A DNA stretch of 42,753 nucleotides from contig JAFIEE010000006.1 in the NCBI GenBank assembly GCA_020832705.1, positions 1 through 42,753 on the forward strand. Reading direction: 5' to 3'. Below are positions 8,430 to 17,278 of this stretch, piece by piece; positions within the stretch are counted from its first letter, which is position 1; the number at the start of each line of letters is the position of its first letter. The stretch is from Paracoccaceae bacterium. GTDB taxonomy: Bacteria > Pseudomonadota > Alphaproteobacteria > Rhodobacterales > Rhodobacteraceae. Position numbers and translations under genes: made by a program. Below the pieces are notes generated by a model that did not search any database, was not told the DNA's origin, and was given only the letters and a program-made list of their open reading frames with translations.

Positions 8430-9932
8430 TCACAGCTTGCGCTGGACCTCGAAGGCTTCGTTGACAAACCACAGGCCGCGATGGCGCAACAGCACCTTGC
8501 GCGTGGCATCCAGATAATCGGTGCCACTGCGCATGACCGCCTCCACCAGTTGCTCGCGCACCCGGGCGAAATAGACGGCATTGCTCCATGCCCCCTGAAG
8601 CGACAGGTCGGGCTGGTCGGACCCGGTGATCGTGGGCAGGGTGTGCATGTCGAAGCGATAAAGCGACCGCGCATCGGTCAACCCCCGCAGCGAGGCGCCG
8701 CGCATCAGGTCCGGGCGCGCCTTGCGCAGCGCCGAGATGATGTCATGGCGCGAAACCGGCTTCAGCGGCTCGTTCGGCCACACACTCTGGATGATCTCGT
8801 GCGCCGGATCGCTCCCCAGCGATTGCACCACCTTCATCCGTCCCCCGGGCGCCAGGTGGGAAATGATCGGCGCCAGGATGTAATCCACCCGGAATTTCAT
8901 GGTGTGGCTGTGCAGATAGGGGTGGTTGAGGAAAGCATAATCGAACGCCAGCGGTGGGCCGTCGGGGCGCGGCAGCAGGTGCGCGATCGCCTTGCGCTGG
9001 TCAGCACGCATGATGGTGACCACGCTGGGCCGGCTGTAGACCGGGAAATCGTCCGGCCCCTGGCGCACGCACCATTCCGGCGCGATACGCGGGAACAGGT
9101 CAGCCAGTTGCAGCTGATAGTCGTAGCTCACCCGTCCGGTCAGGCCGATTTCGTGCCAGGCGAGATCGCGCGGGCCTTCGGCAGCCGTCTTCTTCAGATG
9201 CACTGCCTCGCGCGTGTAGAGGTTGGTCAGCACGAAGACAAGCTGCGGGTGCTCGATCAGCCGGTCGATCATCCGGCCCATGGTGTTGCGCAGATCCTCC
9301 AGCCCCCAGCCCTTCATCACCACCAGGATCGGCAGTCCGGGGTGGCGCGCATGTATCGCGCGCAGCACCCGCGTCAGGGTCACGCCGTTATCCATCGGGG
9401 AATAGAACAGCCGCAGCCCCGTTTCAGGCGGCGGATCCTGCAACAGATCAGTCACGATCATGTCCGCCTGCACCCAGCTTTCATTGGTGGTGGCGGCAAA
9501 GACATGCGAACGGTGGCGCTGTTCATGGATGGCAAAGCTGCCCGGCGTGCGGATGGAGCTTTCGCGGTTGACCAGTTCCGCCATCGTATAGGCATTCGAC
9601 GTGCTTTTCTTGCGCCGAGGGCGGCCGCGCAATTCGATCTCGCCGCGGTTGACGCGCTCCATGAACTCTTCGATGCGCGCTCGGGTGGTCGGTTCGACAC
9701 GGCTGCCCCGGGCGATCCGGCTGGCAAGCTTGCCGTCATTCACCGCCAGCCGCCCCAGAGTCGACGCAGCGATCCCATGCGTGCGGCAGAAGGCTTCGAT
9801 GACCTCCAGCAGCGCCGCACCGGGCAGGTCCGCAGGCGTCTGATCCGCTTGCGCAGTGGACGCGCGGGCGCGGGCGCTGTTCTCCGGCTCGGGCCTGTCT
9901 TCAGGCATATCCTGGTCGAGCTTCTGGCCCAT
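8430..9932 (-). CDS. Putative regulator: HTH-like N terminus plus methyltransferase-like domain
   Basis: A 500-residue protein. Residues about 30-85 form a small helical domain (FCRTHGIAASTLGRLAVNDG followed by ARIEEFMERV) like the short DNA-binding modules seen in alphaproteobacterial regulators, followed by a basic stretch (RGRPRRKKS). The remaining 390 residues look like a class I methyltransferase-type Rossmann domain: FDYAFLNHPY resembles motif IV, and LAPGGRMKVVQ a later strand. A clear SAM-binding GxGxG loop is missing. The ATG at 9932 has AGGGAGGA 10 bases upstream; an earlier in-frame ATG at 10001 lacks one. It diverges from the LigM-like gene. I infer that it is the local transcription factor for the direct-repeat elements. 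The family is not one I can name. Confidence 0.65.
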   Translation of the reverse strand: MGQKLDQDMPEDRPEPENSARARASTAQADQTPADLPGAALLEVIEAFCRTHGIAASTLGRLAVNDGKLASRIARGSRVEPTTRARIEEFMERVNRGEIELRGRPRRKKSTSNAYTMAELVNRESSIRTPGSFAIHEQRHRSHVFAATTNESWVQADMIVTDLLQDPPPETGLRLFYSPMDNGVTLTRVLRAIHARHPGLPILVVMKGWGLEDLRNTMGRMIDRLIEHPQLVFVLTNLYTREAVHLKKTAAEGPRDLAWHEIGLTGRVSYDYQLQLADLFPRIAPEWCVRQGPDDFPVYSRPSVVTIMRADQRKAIAHLLPRPDGPPLAFDYAFLNHPYLHSHTMKFRVDYILAPIISHLAPGGRMKVVQSLGSDPAHEIIQSVWPNEPLKPVSRHDIISALRKARPDLMRGASLRGLTDARSLYRFDMHTLPTITGSDQPDLSLQGAWSNAVYFARVREQLVEAVMRSGTDYLDATRKVLLRHRGLWFVNEAFEVQRKL

Positions 9933-10062
9933 CGTGTACCGGTCCTCCCTGCGTGCCCAAGTTCTGGGCAGTCGCTTCAAACTGGCGTTGCACCGCTGCA
10001 CTTGTCAACGCAACAGGCACGAAACGCGCGCTGTCATCCCTCGGCATTAGGGGTTGCATTCT

Positions 10063-10084
10063 GCCCATCTTAGGCCCACTAGTA
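10063..10084. promoter_or_regulatory. Direct-repeat operator, copy 2
   Basis: GCCCAT (10063) and GCCCACTAGTA (10074), 11-bp period. It lies in the divergent region between the putative regulator (start 9932) and the LigM-like gene (start 10138), 54-75 bases upstream of the latter. It could serve both, allowing autoregulation. Confidence 0.75.
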
Positions 10085-10137
10085 ACAAGTGCGCGGGATA
10101 CCCCGCCCGATTCCTTTCACACTCAGGGGCCGACGCA

Positions 10138-11502
10138 ATGTCCATCAAGACGCTCGAAGACAAGCTCAACGCCATCGGAAACCCGGTCGAAATGCTGCGC
10201 AACGCACAGACCGGCCCCTATCAGTTTCCCATCAAGGCCGAGTTCACCAACTGGCGCGACGAACAGGAAGCCTGGCGCAACGGTGCGGTGCTGTTCGACC
10301 AGTCCTTTCACATGACCGACCACTACATCGAAGGCCCGGACGTGAAGCGGCTGGTGCAGGATCTGGCCATCAACTCCATGGCCAATTTCCGCAAGGACAT
10401 CGCCAAGCAGGTGGTGTTCTGCAACCATGACGGCTTCATCATCGCCGATGCGATCATGTTCATTCTGGAAGATGACCGGATCAACATCGTCAACAAGCCC
10501 ACCAACCGTGACTGGGTAGAATACAACATCCAGACCGGCGGGTACAATGTAACCTCCACCACTGACGACCGCGCACTGGACAACAGGGGTCGGCGCCGGG
10601 GCTACAGGTTCGAGGTTCAGGGCCCCAATGCAAACGCCATTCTGGAAAAGCTCAACGGCGGCCCACTGGAAGGGTTCAAGTTCTTCGGGATGGGTTATAT
10701 CAGCATCGATGGGGTGCAGGTGCGCGCACTGCGCCACGGCATGGCCGGGGCGGTGGGGCTGGAACTGTTCGGCCCGTTCGACGACTACGACCGTATCCGC
10801 GATGCGATCATGGAGGCCGGCGCCGATCACGGGCTTCTGGCCGCCGGGTCCAAGACCTATTCCACCGTGGCCCATGAAAGCGGCTGGTTCCCCTCGCCCC
10901 TCCCGGCGATCTATTCGGGCGAGAAGATGAAGCCCTTCCGCGAATGGCTCGGCGCCGACAGTTTCATGGCCAATCTGTCTCTGGGCGGCTCGCTGGTGTC
11001 GGACCGGGTCGAAGACTATTACCTGACCCCCTTTGACATCGGCTACAGCCATATCCTGAAGTTCGATCATGACTTCATCGGCCGTGAGGCGCTGGAAGCC
11101 ATGCGCGACCAGCCCCACAAACACAAGGTCACCCTGCGCTGGAACAAGGAAGACGTGGTGCGCGTGTTCGCCTCCATGTTCAGCGAAGGCGACCGCTTCA
11201 AGTTCATGGACATGCCCGCCTCGCATTATGCCACCTGCCCCTATGATCTGGTCAGCAAGGACGGTCGCCCGGTGGGACTGTCGCATTACCCGGTCTATAC
11301 CTCGAACGTGGCGGGCTGGATCTCGCTCGCGCTTCTGGACGAACAGGTTGCCGAGCCCGGCACGCAGGTGTCGCTGACCTGGGGAGAACCCGATGGCGGC
11401 ACCCGCAAGCCCACGGTGGAACGCCATATCCAGACCGAAATCGCCTGCACGGTGGAACCCTGCCCGATCTCGGTCACGGCGCGGGAAAGCTATCGCAAGT
11501 AA
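10138..11502 (+). CDS. LigM-like tetrahydrofolate-dependent aryl O-demethylase (GcvT family)
   Basis: A 454-residue GcvT-fold protein that follows LigM (vanillate/3-O-methylgallate O-demethylase of Sphingobium) along its whole length. Shared stretches include NPVEMLRNAQTG, AVLFDQSFHM, YNIQTGGYNV, ALRHGMAGAVGLE, ESGWFPSPLPAIYSG, FDHDFIGREALEA and a WGEP/GGTRK/SVTARESY C terminus. These enzymes move the methyl group of a methoxyaromatic to tetrahydrofolate, leaving a catechol or gallate. The Tyr in SKTYSTVAHESGW matches the position I recall as the catalytic Tyr of LigM. The frame opens upstream at 10054, but ATG 10138 begins the conserved N terminus. It is divergent from the putative regulator, with a direct-repeat operator between them. 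The natural substrate could be vanillate, 3-O-methylgallate or another methylated compound. Confidence 0.85.
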   Translation: MSIKTLEDKLNAIGNPVEMLRNAQTGPYQFPIKAEFTNWRDEQEAWRNGAVLFDQSFHMTDHYIEGPDVKRLVQDLAINSMANFRKDIAKQVVFCNHDGFIIADAIMFILEDDRINIVNKPTNRDWVEYNIQTGGYNVTSTTDDRALDNRGRRRGYRFEVQGPNANAILEKLNGGPLEGFKFFGMGYISIDGVQVRALRHGMAGAVGLELFGPFDDYDRIRDAIMEAGADHGLLAAGSKTYSTVAHESGWFPSPLPAIYSGEKMKPFREWLGADSFMANLSLGGSLVSDRVEDYYLTPFDIGYSHILKFDHDFIGREALEAMRDQPHKHKVTLRWNKEDVVRVFASMFSEGDRFKFMDMPASHYATCPYDLVSKDGRPVGLSHYPVYTSNVAGWISLALLDEQVAEPGTQVSLTWGEPDGGTRKPTVERHIQTEIACTVEPCPISVTARESYRK

Positions 11503-11734
11503 GGCGCGGCGCGGCGGGCGCCAGCCGTGCCCGTCGCGATGTCCGCCCCGCCCTCCGGGCCATTCGCCGGGATCGGTATTCACAGGTGGCGATTCCAGCC
11601 CGCGCATTCAGGTCGGCGTTGTATCTGCCTGCCGCCTTGCCTGCCGCAGGCACCGGCGCCGGATCATGCTCGACCAAAGCACGCCCGGAGAACTGCCCCG
11701 AATGCCCAAGGCTCGATCCCGCGCAAAACGCTAT

Positions 11735-12032
<298 letters not shown>

Positions 12033-12036
12033 GGGG

Positions 12037-12601
12037 AAGCGATATGCGCGTTCATGCAGGCAACGCAATTCACCTTCCTGCCGATCCCGCTGTTCCTGTT
12101 GATGGGCGAGCTGTACTTTCGCACCGGCCTCCCACAACGGGTGTTCAATGCGGTGGACGTGCCGGTCGTCATCGCCTCGTCCACGTTCTCGCAGCTCCTG
12201 GACTTCTCCGGGGGGTCGGGCGGGCTGGTCAACATGGCCCGCGGGCTTCAGGCCTCGCCGATGGTGGTCATCATTGCCATGTTTGCGGTCGTGCTGGTGA
12301 TGGCATGTTCATGGAACAGGTGTCGATCATGATGCTGACGGTGCCCGTGTTCTTTCCCATCGTCCAGGCGCTGGGAATCGATCCGATCGGGTTTGCCGTG
12401 ATCATGCTGCTGTCGCTGGAATTGGCAGGCGTCACACCGCCCTTCGGGATGAACCTTTTCGTGCTGCTGGGGGTGGCGCCGCAAGGGACCACGCTCAATG
12501 ACGTGACCTTGGCGGCGGCGCCGTTCCTTCTGGCGTCGTTTCTGCTGTTCCTGCTGCTGGCCTTTCCGCAGATCGCACTGGTCCTGCCCGGTTTGATCTG
12601 A
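12037..12601 (+). pseudogene. dctM: TRAP transporter large subunit (DctM), deleted and frameshifted
   Basis: Pieces of a DctM permease in order. An N-terminal segment (FLPIPLFLLMGELYFRTGLP then VFNAVD) is fused directly to a C-terminal segment (IASSTFSQLLDFSGG onward), skipping roughly the middle half of a normal protein of about 430 residues. Near 12300 the frame shifts: the first frame runs into MACSWNR while the next frame continues with MFMEQVSIMMLTVPVFFPIV and reaches a natural C terminus at 12601. The 5' end is replaced by the GGGCAT repeat. With an N-terminal truncation, an internal deletion and a frameshift it cannot make a working transporter. No dctP or dctQ is nearby. Confidence 0.85.
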
Positions 12602-12717
12602 GAACCGGCGGCGCCGTGTCTTGCGCGCCCCGCGACGCCGCAACGGCGCGCCCCTGGCGCACGGGTGGTCGGGCGCGGCGCGGGGGCGCTTTTCGGACCG
12701 GAACCCTGGGTCTGCGC

Positions 12718-12894
12718 TCAGACGGGTTTGCCCGCGACCGCGTAATTGCCGCGCGGCAATTCGTGGATCACCACGCGCACCTGTTCGGGCTTTGCGTCGA
12801 GCACCTCGACAAAGGCATCCGTGATGCGCTCCATCAGCCTGGTTCTGGTTTCCTGCGGGCGACCTTCGAGGATTTCGACAGTGATGATGGCCAT
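12718..12894 (-). CDS. 4-oxalocrotonate tautomerase-like protein with Ala at the catalytic N terminus
   Basis: A 58-residue protein of the 4-OT family. Counting after Met1 removal, the substrate-binding Arg11 (ILEGR) and Arg39 (QVRVVI) are conserved and Phe50 is replaced by Tyr (RGNYAV). The amino-terminal proline that acts as the general base in the family is Ala here: the sequence starts MAIITVE. The start is well supported by AAAGGA 8 bases upstream of the ATG at 12894. Family members interconvert 2-hydroxymuconate-type dienols; without Pro1 the usual mechanism is impaired, so it may do another task or depend on sequence I cannot see. It is the last gene of the leftward catabolic operon, after a short 12-bp repeat array. 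Confidence 0.8.
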   Translation of the reverse strand: MAIITVEILEGRPQETRTRLMERITDAFVEVLDAKPEQVRVVIHELPRGNYAVAGKPV

Positions 12895-12920
12895 GGGGAC
12901 GTTCCTTTCGGTTGGGGTCA

Positions 12921-12956
12921 GTGCCTGTGTCAATGCCTGTGTCCGTGCCTGTGTCA
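12921..12956. repeat. Three 12-bp tandem repeats
   Basis: Units GTGCCTGTGTCA, ATGCCTGTGTCC and GTGCCTGTGTCA stand head to tail between the SDR stop codon and the ribosome binding site of the tautomerase gene. The last unit includes the SDR stop. Each unit differs from the consensus by at most two bases, so the array is recent or selected. Confidence 0.85.
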
Positions 12957-13727
12957 GTGCATCACGCCGCCACCATCGACCACCAGCGTCTGCCCGCTGA
13001 TGAAGGCGCTTTCACCTGACAACAGGAAGGCGACAGGCCCGACGATATCCTCGGGCACGGCCTCGCGGGACAAGGCGCGGGAACGGGTGACAGCGGCGGC
13101 GCGGTCGGTGATGCCGGGGCGCGCGCGCACGCCCTCGGACATGGTCAGTCCCGGGCAGACAATGTTGACCCGCACGCCAAGGGGCCCCAGTTCGCGCGCC
13201 AACGCCTTGCCCATGGCGTGAACCGCACCCTTCGACGCATCGTAATGCAGCATCATCGGATAGCCCGCCAGCACCCGGTTGGTGCCGATCAGTACCACCG
13301 ATCCGGCGCGGCCGGCCAGCGCAGGCGCGGCGGCGCGCACGCTCAACCATGTGCCGCGCACGTTCACACGCATGACCCTGTCCCAAAGGTCCGGGTCGAT
13401 ATCTTCCTGCGCAGTGATCGGCAGCGCGTTGAACAGCGCGGCATTGCAGACGATCCCGTCCAGCCCGCCGAAGGTGTCGGTCGCGGCCGCGACCATCCGC
13501 GCGCAGTCCGTTGGCTCGGCAATATCGGTGCGCACGGCAAGCGCTTGACCGCCGCTTTCGCGGATGGCGCTGGCGGTGGTTTCGGGATCGGCCAGATCGG
13601 CCAGCACGACCGCGGCACCACGGGCGGCAAACCCGGCAGCCATGGCCGCGCCGATCCCCTGTGCAGCGCCGGTGATGAGGATGGTCTTGCCGTGCAGGGT
13701 GGCGGGGGGAGTCGATGCGTCAGTCAT
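12954..13727 (-). CDS. Short-chain dehydrogenase/reductase
   Basis: A 257-residue classical SDR: cofactor motif GAAQGIG near residue 20, NAALFN in place of the usual NNAG, active-site Ser in VVLIGTNRVLAG weakly conserved as Thr/Asn, and intact catalytic YDASKGAVHAMGKALA. The C terminus has SGQTLVVDGGGVMH. The ATG at 13727 overlaps the aldehyde dehydrogenase stop (ATGACTGA), so the two are translationally coupled. It would oxidise a secondary alcohol or reduce a ketone in the CoA/aldehyde pathway encoded upstream. The Ser replacement by GTN is unusual but occurs in some families, so I keep the enzyme call. Confidence 0.85.
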   Translation of the reverse strand: MTDASTPPATLHGKTILITGAAQGIGAAMAAGFAARGAAVVLADLADPETTASAIRESGGQALAVRTDIAEPTDCARMVAAATDTFGGLDGIVCNAALFNALPITAQEDIDPDLWDRVMRVNVRGTWLSVRAAAPALAGRAGSVVLIGTNRVLAGYPMMLHYDASKGAVHAMGKALARELGPLGVRVNIVCPGLTMSEGVRARPGITDRAAAVTRSRALSREAVPEDIVGPVAFLLSGESAFISGQTLVVDGGGVMH

Positions 13728-15159
13728 GGTTGAGGATGATCGCCTTGGCTTCGGTGAAGTTCTCCCAGCTGAAATGCCCGCCCTCGCGCCCCACGCCAGA
13801 GGCATTGAAGCCGCCGAAAGGGGCATTGAGTTCGCGCTGGATCGCGGTGTTGACGCAGACCGTGCCCGCCCGCAACCCGTGGGCCATGCGCATGGCCCTG
13901 CCCTGATCGCGGGTCCAGACATAGGCCGCAAGGCCATAGGCGCTGTCATTGGCCAGCGACAGTGCCTCGGCCTCGTTGGCAAAGCTCATGGCCGCGCCGA
14001 CGGGGCCGAAAAGCTCCTCGCGCCACAGCGCGCTCCCGGTCGTGGCGACGCGGAAAAGAGTGGGCGCGATAAAGGCCCCGGCCTCCAGTCCCGGCGGCAC
14101 CTTCCCGCCGGTCAGGCAGGTATCGCCCGCGTTCGTGGCCGCCGTGCAGTGACGCAAGAGCCCGTCGCGGTGCCCGATGGAAATCATCGGCCCCATCTCC
14201 ACACCCTCCTGCGCGGGATCACCCAGCCGGATGGCGCGGGCGCGGGCGGCGAAGCGGGTCAGGAATTCCTCGGCGATGCTGTCTTCGATCACCAGGCGCG
14301 AGCCTGCGAGGCACGCCTCGCCGTTGTTGGCGAAGAGGCTTGCCAGCGCGCCATCCAGCGCGCGGTCCGGGTCGGCATCGGCAAAGACGATGGTGGCGGA
14401 TTTGCCGCCCAGTTCGGTCACGCAGGGCAGGTGCCGCCGCGCCGCCGCCGCGGCCACCGCCGCGCCGCCTCCGTGCCCGCCGGTAAAGGAAATCATGTCG
14501 ACGCCCGGTGCCTCGGCCAGCGCGGCACCGGTGACCGACCCGCGCCCGTTGACCACATTGAGGACGCCCGGCGGCAAGCCCGCGTCCTCGACCAGATCCA
14601 GAAAGGCGCGCATCAGCCGTGGCACCGCTTCGGACGGCTTCACCACGGCGCTGTTGCCGGCGGCCAGGCAGGGCGCCAGCTTTACCGCCGTCAGCCCGAT
14701 GGGCACGTTCCAGGGCGAAAACAGCGCGCAGGTGCCAATGGGCACGCGGTCCAGCAGCGTGCTGGCCCCGCCCAACTGGCGCCAGAACGCGCCGGTTTCC
14801 AGACTCAGGTAGTCGGCGTAATAGTCGAACCAGTCCGCCGCGCCGGCGATGTGCCGCCGGGCCGAAGACCGGGGCAACCCGGTTTCGGCGATCTGCAGAT
14901 CTGCCAGCACCCCAGCCTCATCGCGCAGCGTGGCCGCAATGCGCCGCAGCACGGCCTGCCGGGCGCGGAACGGCTGGTCGCGCCAGCGGCCATCGGCAAA
15001 GGCATCGGCAGCCGCGGTCACGGCGGCCTGCACCTGAGCGGGCGTGGCCTCTGCCATGGTGGCAAGGGGCGCGCCGGTGGCAGGGTTGACGATTCCCAGC
15101 GTCTTGCCCTGACCGGGCACGTCCTGCCCGGCAATCCTGTGGGGGACTTCCGCGCTCAT
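13720..15159 (-). CDS. NAD(P)-dependent aldehyde dehydrogenase
   Basis: A 479-residue enzyme of the ALDH superfamily. Visible are the SPWNVPIGLTAVKLAPCLAAG cofactor region, the general-base Glu in VTELGGKSA, the nucleophile Cys in FANNGEACLAGSR, and the C-terminal EELFGPV and PFGGFNASGVGREGG motifs. Overall it looks most like the hydroxymuconic/benzaldehyde-type dehydrogenases. In this operon, next to a CoA synthetase and an enoyl-CoA hydratase, a benzaldehyde-type product such as vanillin is a reasonable substrate. This is inference; the family is too broad to fix the substrate. Its start overlaps the acyl-CoA synthetase stop (ATGA). Confidence 0.9.
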   Translation of the reverse strand: MSAEVPHRIAGQDVPGQGKTLGIVNPATGAPLATMAEATPAQVQAAVTAAADAFADGRWRDQPFRARQAVLRRIAATLRDEAGVLADLQIAETGLPRSSARRHIAGAADWFDYYADYLSLETGAFWRQLGGASTLLDRVPIGTCALFSPWNVPIGLTAVKLAPCLAAGNSAVVKPSEAVPRLMRAFLDLVEDAGLPPGVLNVVNGRGSVTGAALAEAPGVDMISFTGGHGGGAAVAAAAARRHLPCVTELGGKSATIVFADADPDRALDGALASLFANNGEACLAGSRLVIEDSIAEEFLTRFAARARAIRLGDPAQEGVEMGPMISIGHRDGLLRHCTAATNAGDTCLTGGKVPPGLEAGAFIAPTLFRVATTGSALWREELFGPVGAAMSFANEAEALSLANDSAYGLAAYVWTRDQGRAMRMAHGLRAGTVCVNTAIQRELNAPFGGFNASGVGREGGHFSWENFTEAKAIILNHD

Positions 15160-17234
15160 TCCGGCACGCCCGGCAACAGATCCACGCCGATCAACCCGCG
15201 CCCTTCGGGAAGAACCATCAGCGGGTTGATCTCGAACGCCGGGACACTGCCGCGCGCGCAGGCATCCGACAGGGCCATCATCGCGTCCAGAAGCGCAGCG
15301 CGGTCGGCGCGGGGCGCCCCTCGGAAGCCATCGAGCAGGTGCGACAGTTTCAGCCGGTCGAGCATGTCCTCGGCGTCCGCGCGGGTGAAGGGCAGCTTGC
15401 GGAACGCCACATCGCCGAAGAGTTCCACGAACACGCCGCCGGTGCCCAGCATCAGCAGCGGGCCGAAAAACGGGTCATGGCGGACGGCCAGCAGGGCCTC
15501 CACCCCGCCCTCGACCATGGGCGAGAGCGTGATGGACCAGCTGCGGTCCGCCGCCCGCGCGGCAAGCTCGGCATGGGCAGCGCGCACGGCGTCACTGCCG
15601 CGCAGGTTCAGCCGCACGCCACCGATATCGCTGCGATGCGCCAGGTCCGCGCCCTGCAGCTTCAGCACCACCGGCCCGCCTGCGGCATCAGCCCGCGCCA
15701 CGGCATCATCGGCATCCGCCACCGGGATAACAGGAGTCAGCGGGATGCCCGCACCCGCCAGCCAGTCGTTCAGTGCGTCGCCCGCCAGCGCGGCCTGGGC
15801 CTCGGACCCCGCCGGGGCGGTGGCGTCATGGGCAAAGACCCGCCCGGCATGGACCAGCTTGCCCACGGCTTCGGTCGCCACCACCGGGTCGTCGAACACC
15901 GCCATGCCCGCCTGCACCAGCGCCTTGCGGTCCTCGGGGAGCGCGTTCATGGCCACGGCCACCAGCTGGTCTGGGTGCGCGGCGGGCATTGCCAGCAGTT
16001 GCGGGACAATCTCCTTGCGGGTGCGCGGGACAAGCGGGATGTGCGAGATATAGCCGAGCATGGTCGGCAGCCCGCGCTCCTGTCCCCAGCGCAGATGCCC
16101 GCCGGTGATGGCCATGTTGCTCATCGAGGGCGCGGACACGTCAATGGGGTTGCGGTCGTTGACGAAGCTGTTGGTCTCCTTCAGCGCGGCCACGGCATCC
16201 CGGTCCCAGTCCGGCAGGTTCAGACCGTGGCGCACGGCGGCATCGGTGATCATCACCGCCCCGCCACCCGAGACACTGATCGCGGCCACATCGCGGCTGG
16301 CGGGCACCTTGCCCGCATTCGCCGCCGCCACCAGGTCAATCAGCTCGTTGATGGTGCGCGCGCGCAGCACGCCGTACTGGCGGAAGAGGTCGTCCACCAC
16401 CCGGTCCTCGACATAGAGCGAGGCGGTGTGTCCTGCGGCGGCCACCCCGCCCTGCGGCGTGGTCCCGACCTTCAGCACAACCACCGGCTTGCGCGCCTGC
16501 CGCGCCTTTTCCAGCGCGCGGGCCAGCTTCACGCCCCGGCTGGCGTCTTCCATGTATACGGCAATGGTGCGGGTGGCCTCGTCATCGGCGAAATAGGCGA
16601 TGGCATCGGCCACGTCGATATCGGCCTGATTGCCGGTGGAAATCCAGTTTGCCAACCCCAGCCCACGGTCGCGCAACTGGGCGAACATCTGGATCCCCAC
16701 GGCACCGGACTGACTGGCCACGCTGACGGTGCCGATCTCGGGCCAGCCCTTGCCGTCATGGTGCTGCGGCGCGGTGGTGAAACTGGCCACAAACCCCGAG
16801 GCGAGGCTGATCACCCCCATGCAGTTCGGCCCGATCATGCGCATCCCCGCACCGCGCGCGATGTCCAGCAGCCGCCGCTGTTCGGCGCGCCCTTCCTCCC
16901 CCGCTTCGGCAAATTGCGCGCCATAGACGATGGCGAGTTTCGCGCCCACGTCCGCCGCCTCGGCCAGCGTGTCGCGGACCAGCGGCGCGGGCACGGCGAT
17001 AACGGCGATATCGGGGGCTTGCGGCAGGTCGCGCAGGCTGCGGAAGGCGGGGACGCCCTGGACCTCGTCGGCCTTGGCGTTGATGGGCCAGAGCGTGCCC
17101 TGATACCCGCGCGTCAGGCAGAAATGCATCGCCCGCCCGCCGAACTTGTTGATATCGGTCGAGGCCCCGACGATCGCGGCACGCTCCGGGAAAAAGGCAT
17201 GCCGCAGCACGCCGGCCTGATCGATGGTTTCCAT
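15156..17234 (-). CDS. ADP-forming acyl-CoA synthetase (acetate-CoA ligase family, FerA-like architecture)
   Basis: A 692-residue single-chain NDP-forming acyl-CoA synthetase. The order is a CoA-binding domain (FFPERAAIVGASTDINKFGG), succinyl-CoA-ligase-like domains with the phospho-relay His in AAGHTASL, then a C-terminal ATP-grasp domain (GGPVVLKLQGADLAHRSDIGG, ending EINPLMV). This is the architecture of FerA, feruloyl-CoA synthetase of Sphingobium, as well as of acetyl- and pimeloyl-CoA synthetases. The frame opens farther upstream, but ATG 17234 has CTGGAGG and begins the family N terminus. It lies between enoyl-CoA hydratase and aldehyde dehydrogenase genes, suggesting activation of a cinnamate-type or other carboxylic acid. 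Substrate is inferred only. Confidence 0.9.
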   Translation of the reverse strand: METIDQAGVLRHAFFPERAAIVGASTDINKFGGRAMHFCLTRGYQGTLWPINAKADEVQGVPAFRSLRDLPQAPDIAVIAVPAPLVRDTLAEAADVGAKLAIVYGAQFAEAGEEGRAEQRRLLDIARGAGMRMIGPNCMGVISLASGFVASFTTAPQHHDGKGWPEIGTVSVASQSGAVGIQMFAQLRDRGLGLANWISTGNQADIDVADAIAYFADDEATRTIAVYMEDASRGVKLARALEKARQARKPVVVLKVGTTPQGGVAAAGHTASLYVEDRVVDDLFRQYGVLRARTINELIDLVAAANAGKVPASRDVAAISVSGGGAVMITDAAVRHGLNLPDWDRDAVAALKETNSFVNDRNPIDVSAPSMSNMAITGGHLRWGQERGLPTMLGYISHIPLVPRTRKEIVPQLLAMPAAHPDQLVAVAMNALPEDRKALVQAGMAVFDDPVVATEAVGKLVHAGRVFAHDATAPAGSEAQAALAGDALNDWLAGAGIPLTPVIPVADADDAVARADAAGGPVVLKLQGADLAHRSDIGGVRLNLRGSDAVRAAHAELAARAADRSWSITLSPMVEGGVEALLAVRHDPFFGPLLMLGTGGVFVELFGDVAFRKLPFTRADAEDMLDRLKLSHLLDGFRGAPRADRAALLDAMMALSDACARGSVPAFEINPLMVLPEGRGLIGVDLLPGVPE

Positions 17235-17278
17235 GGTCACTGCCTCCAGACTGTTGGTGCGGGCGGTCCCGCCCATCC

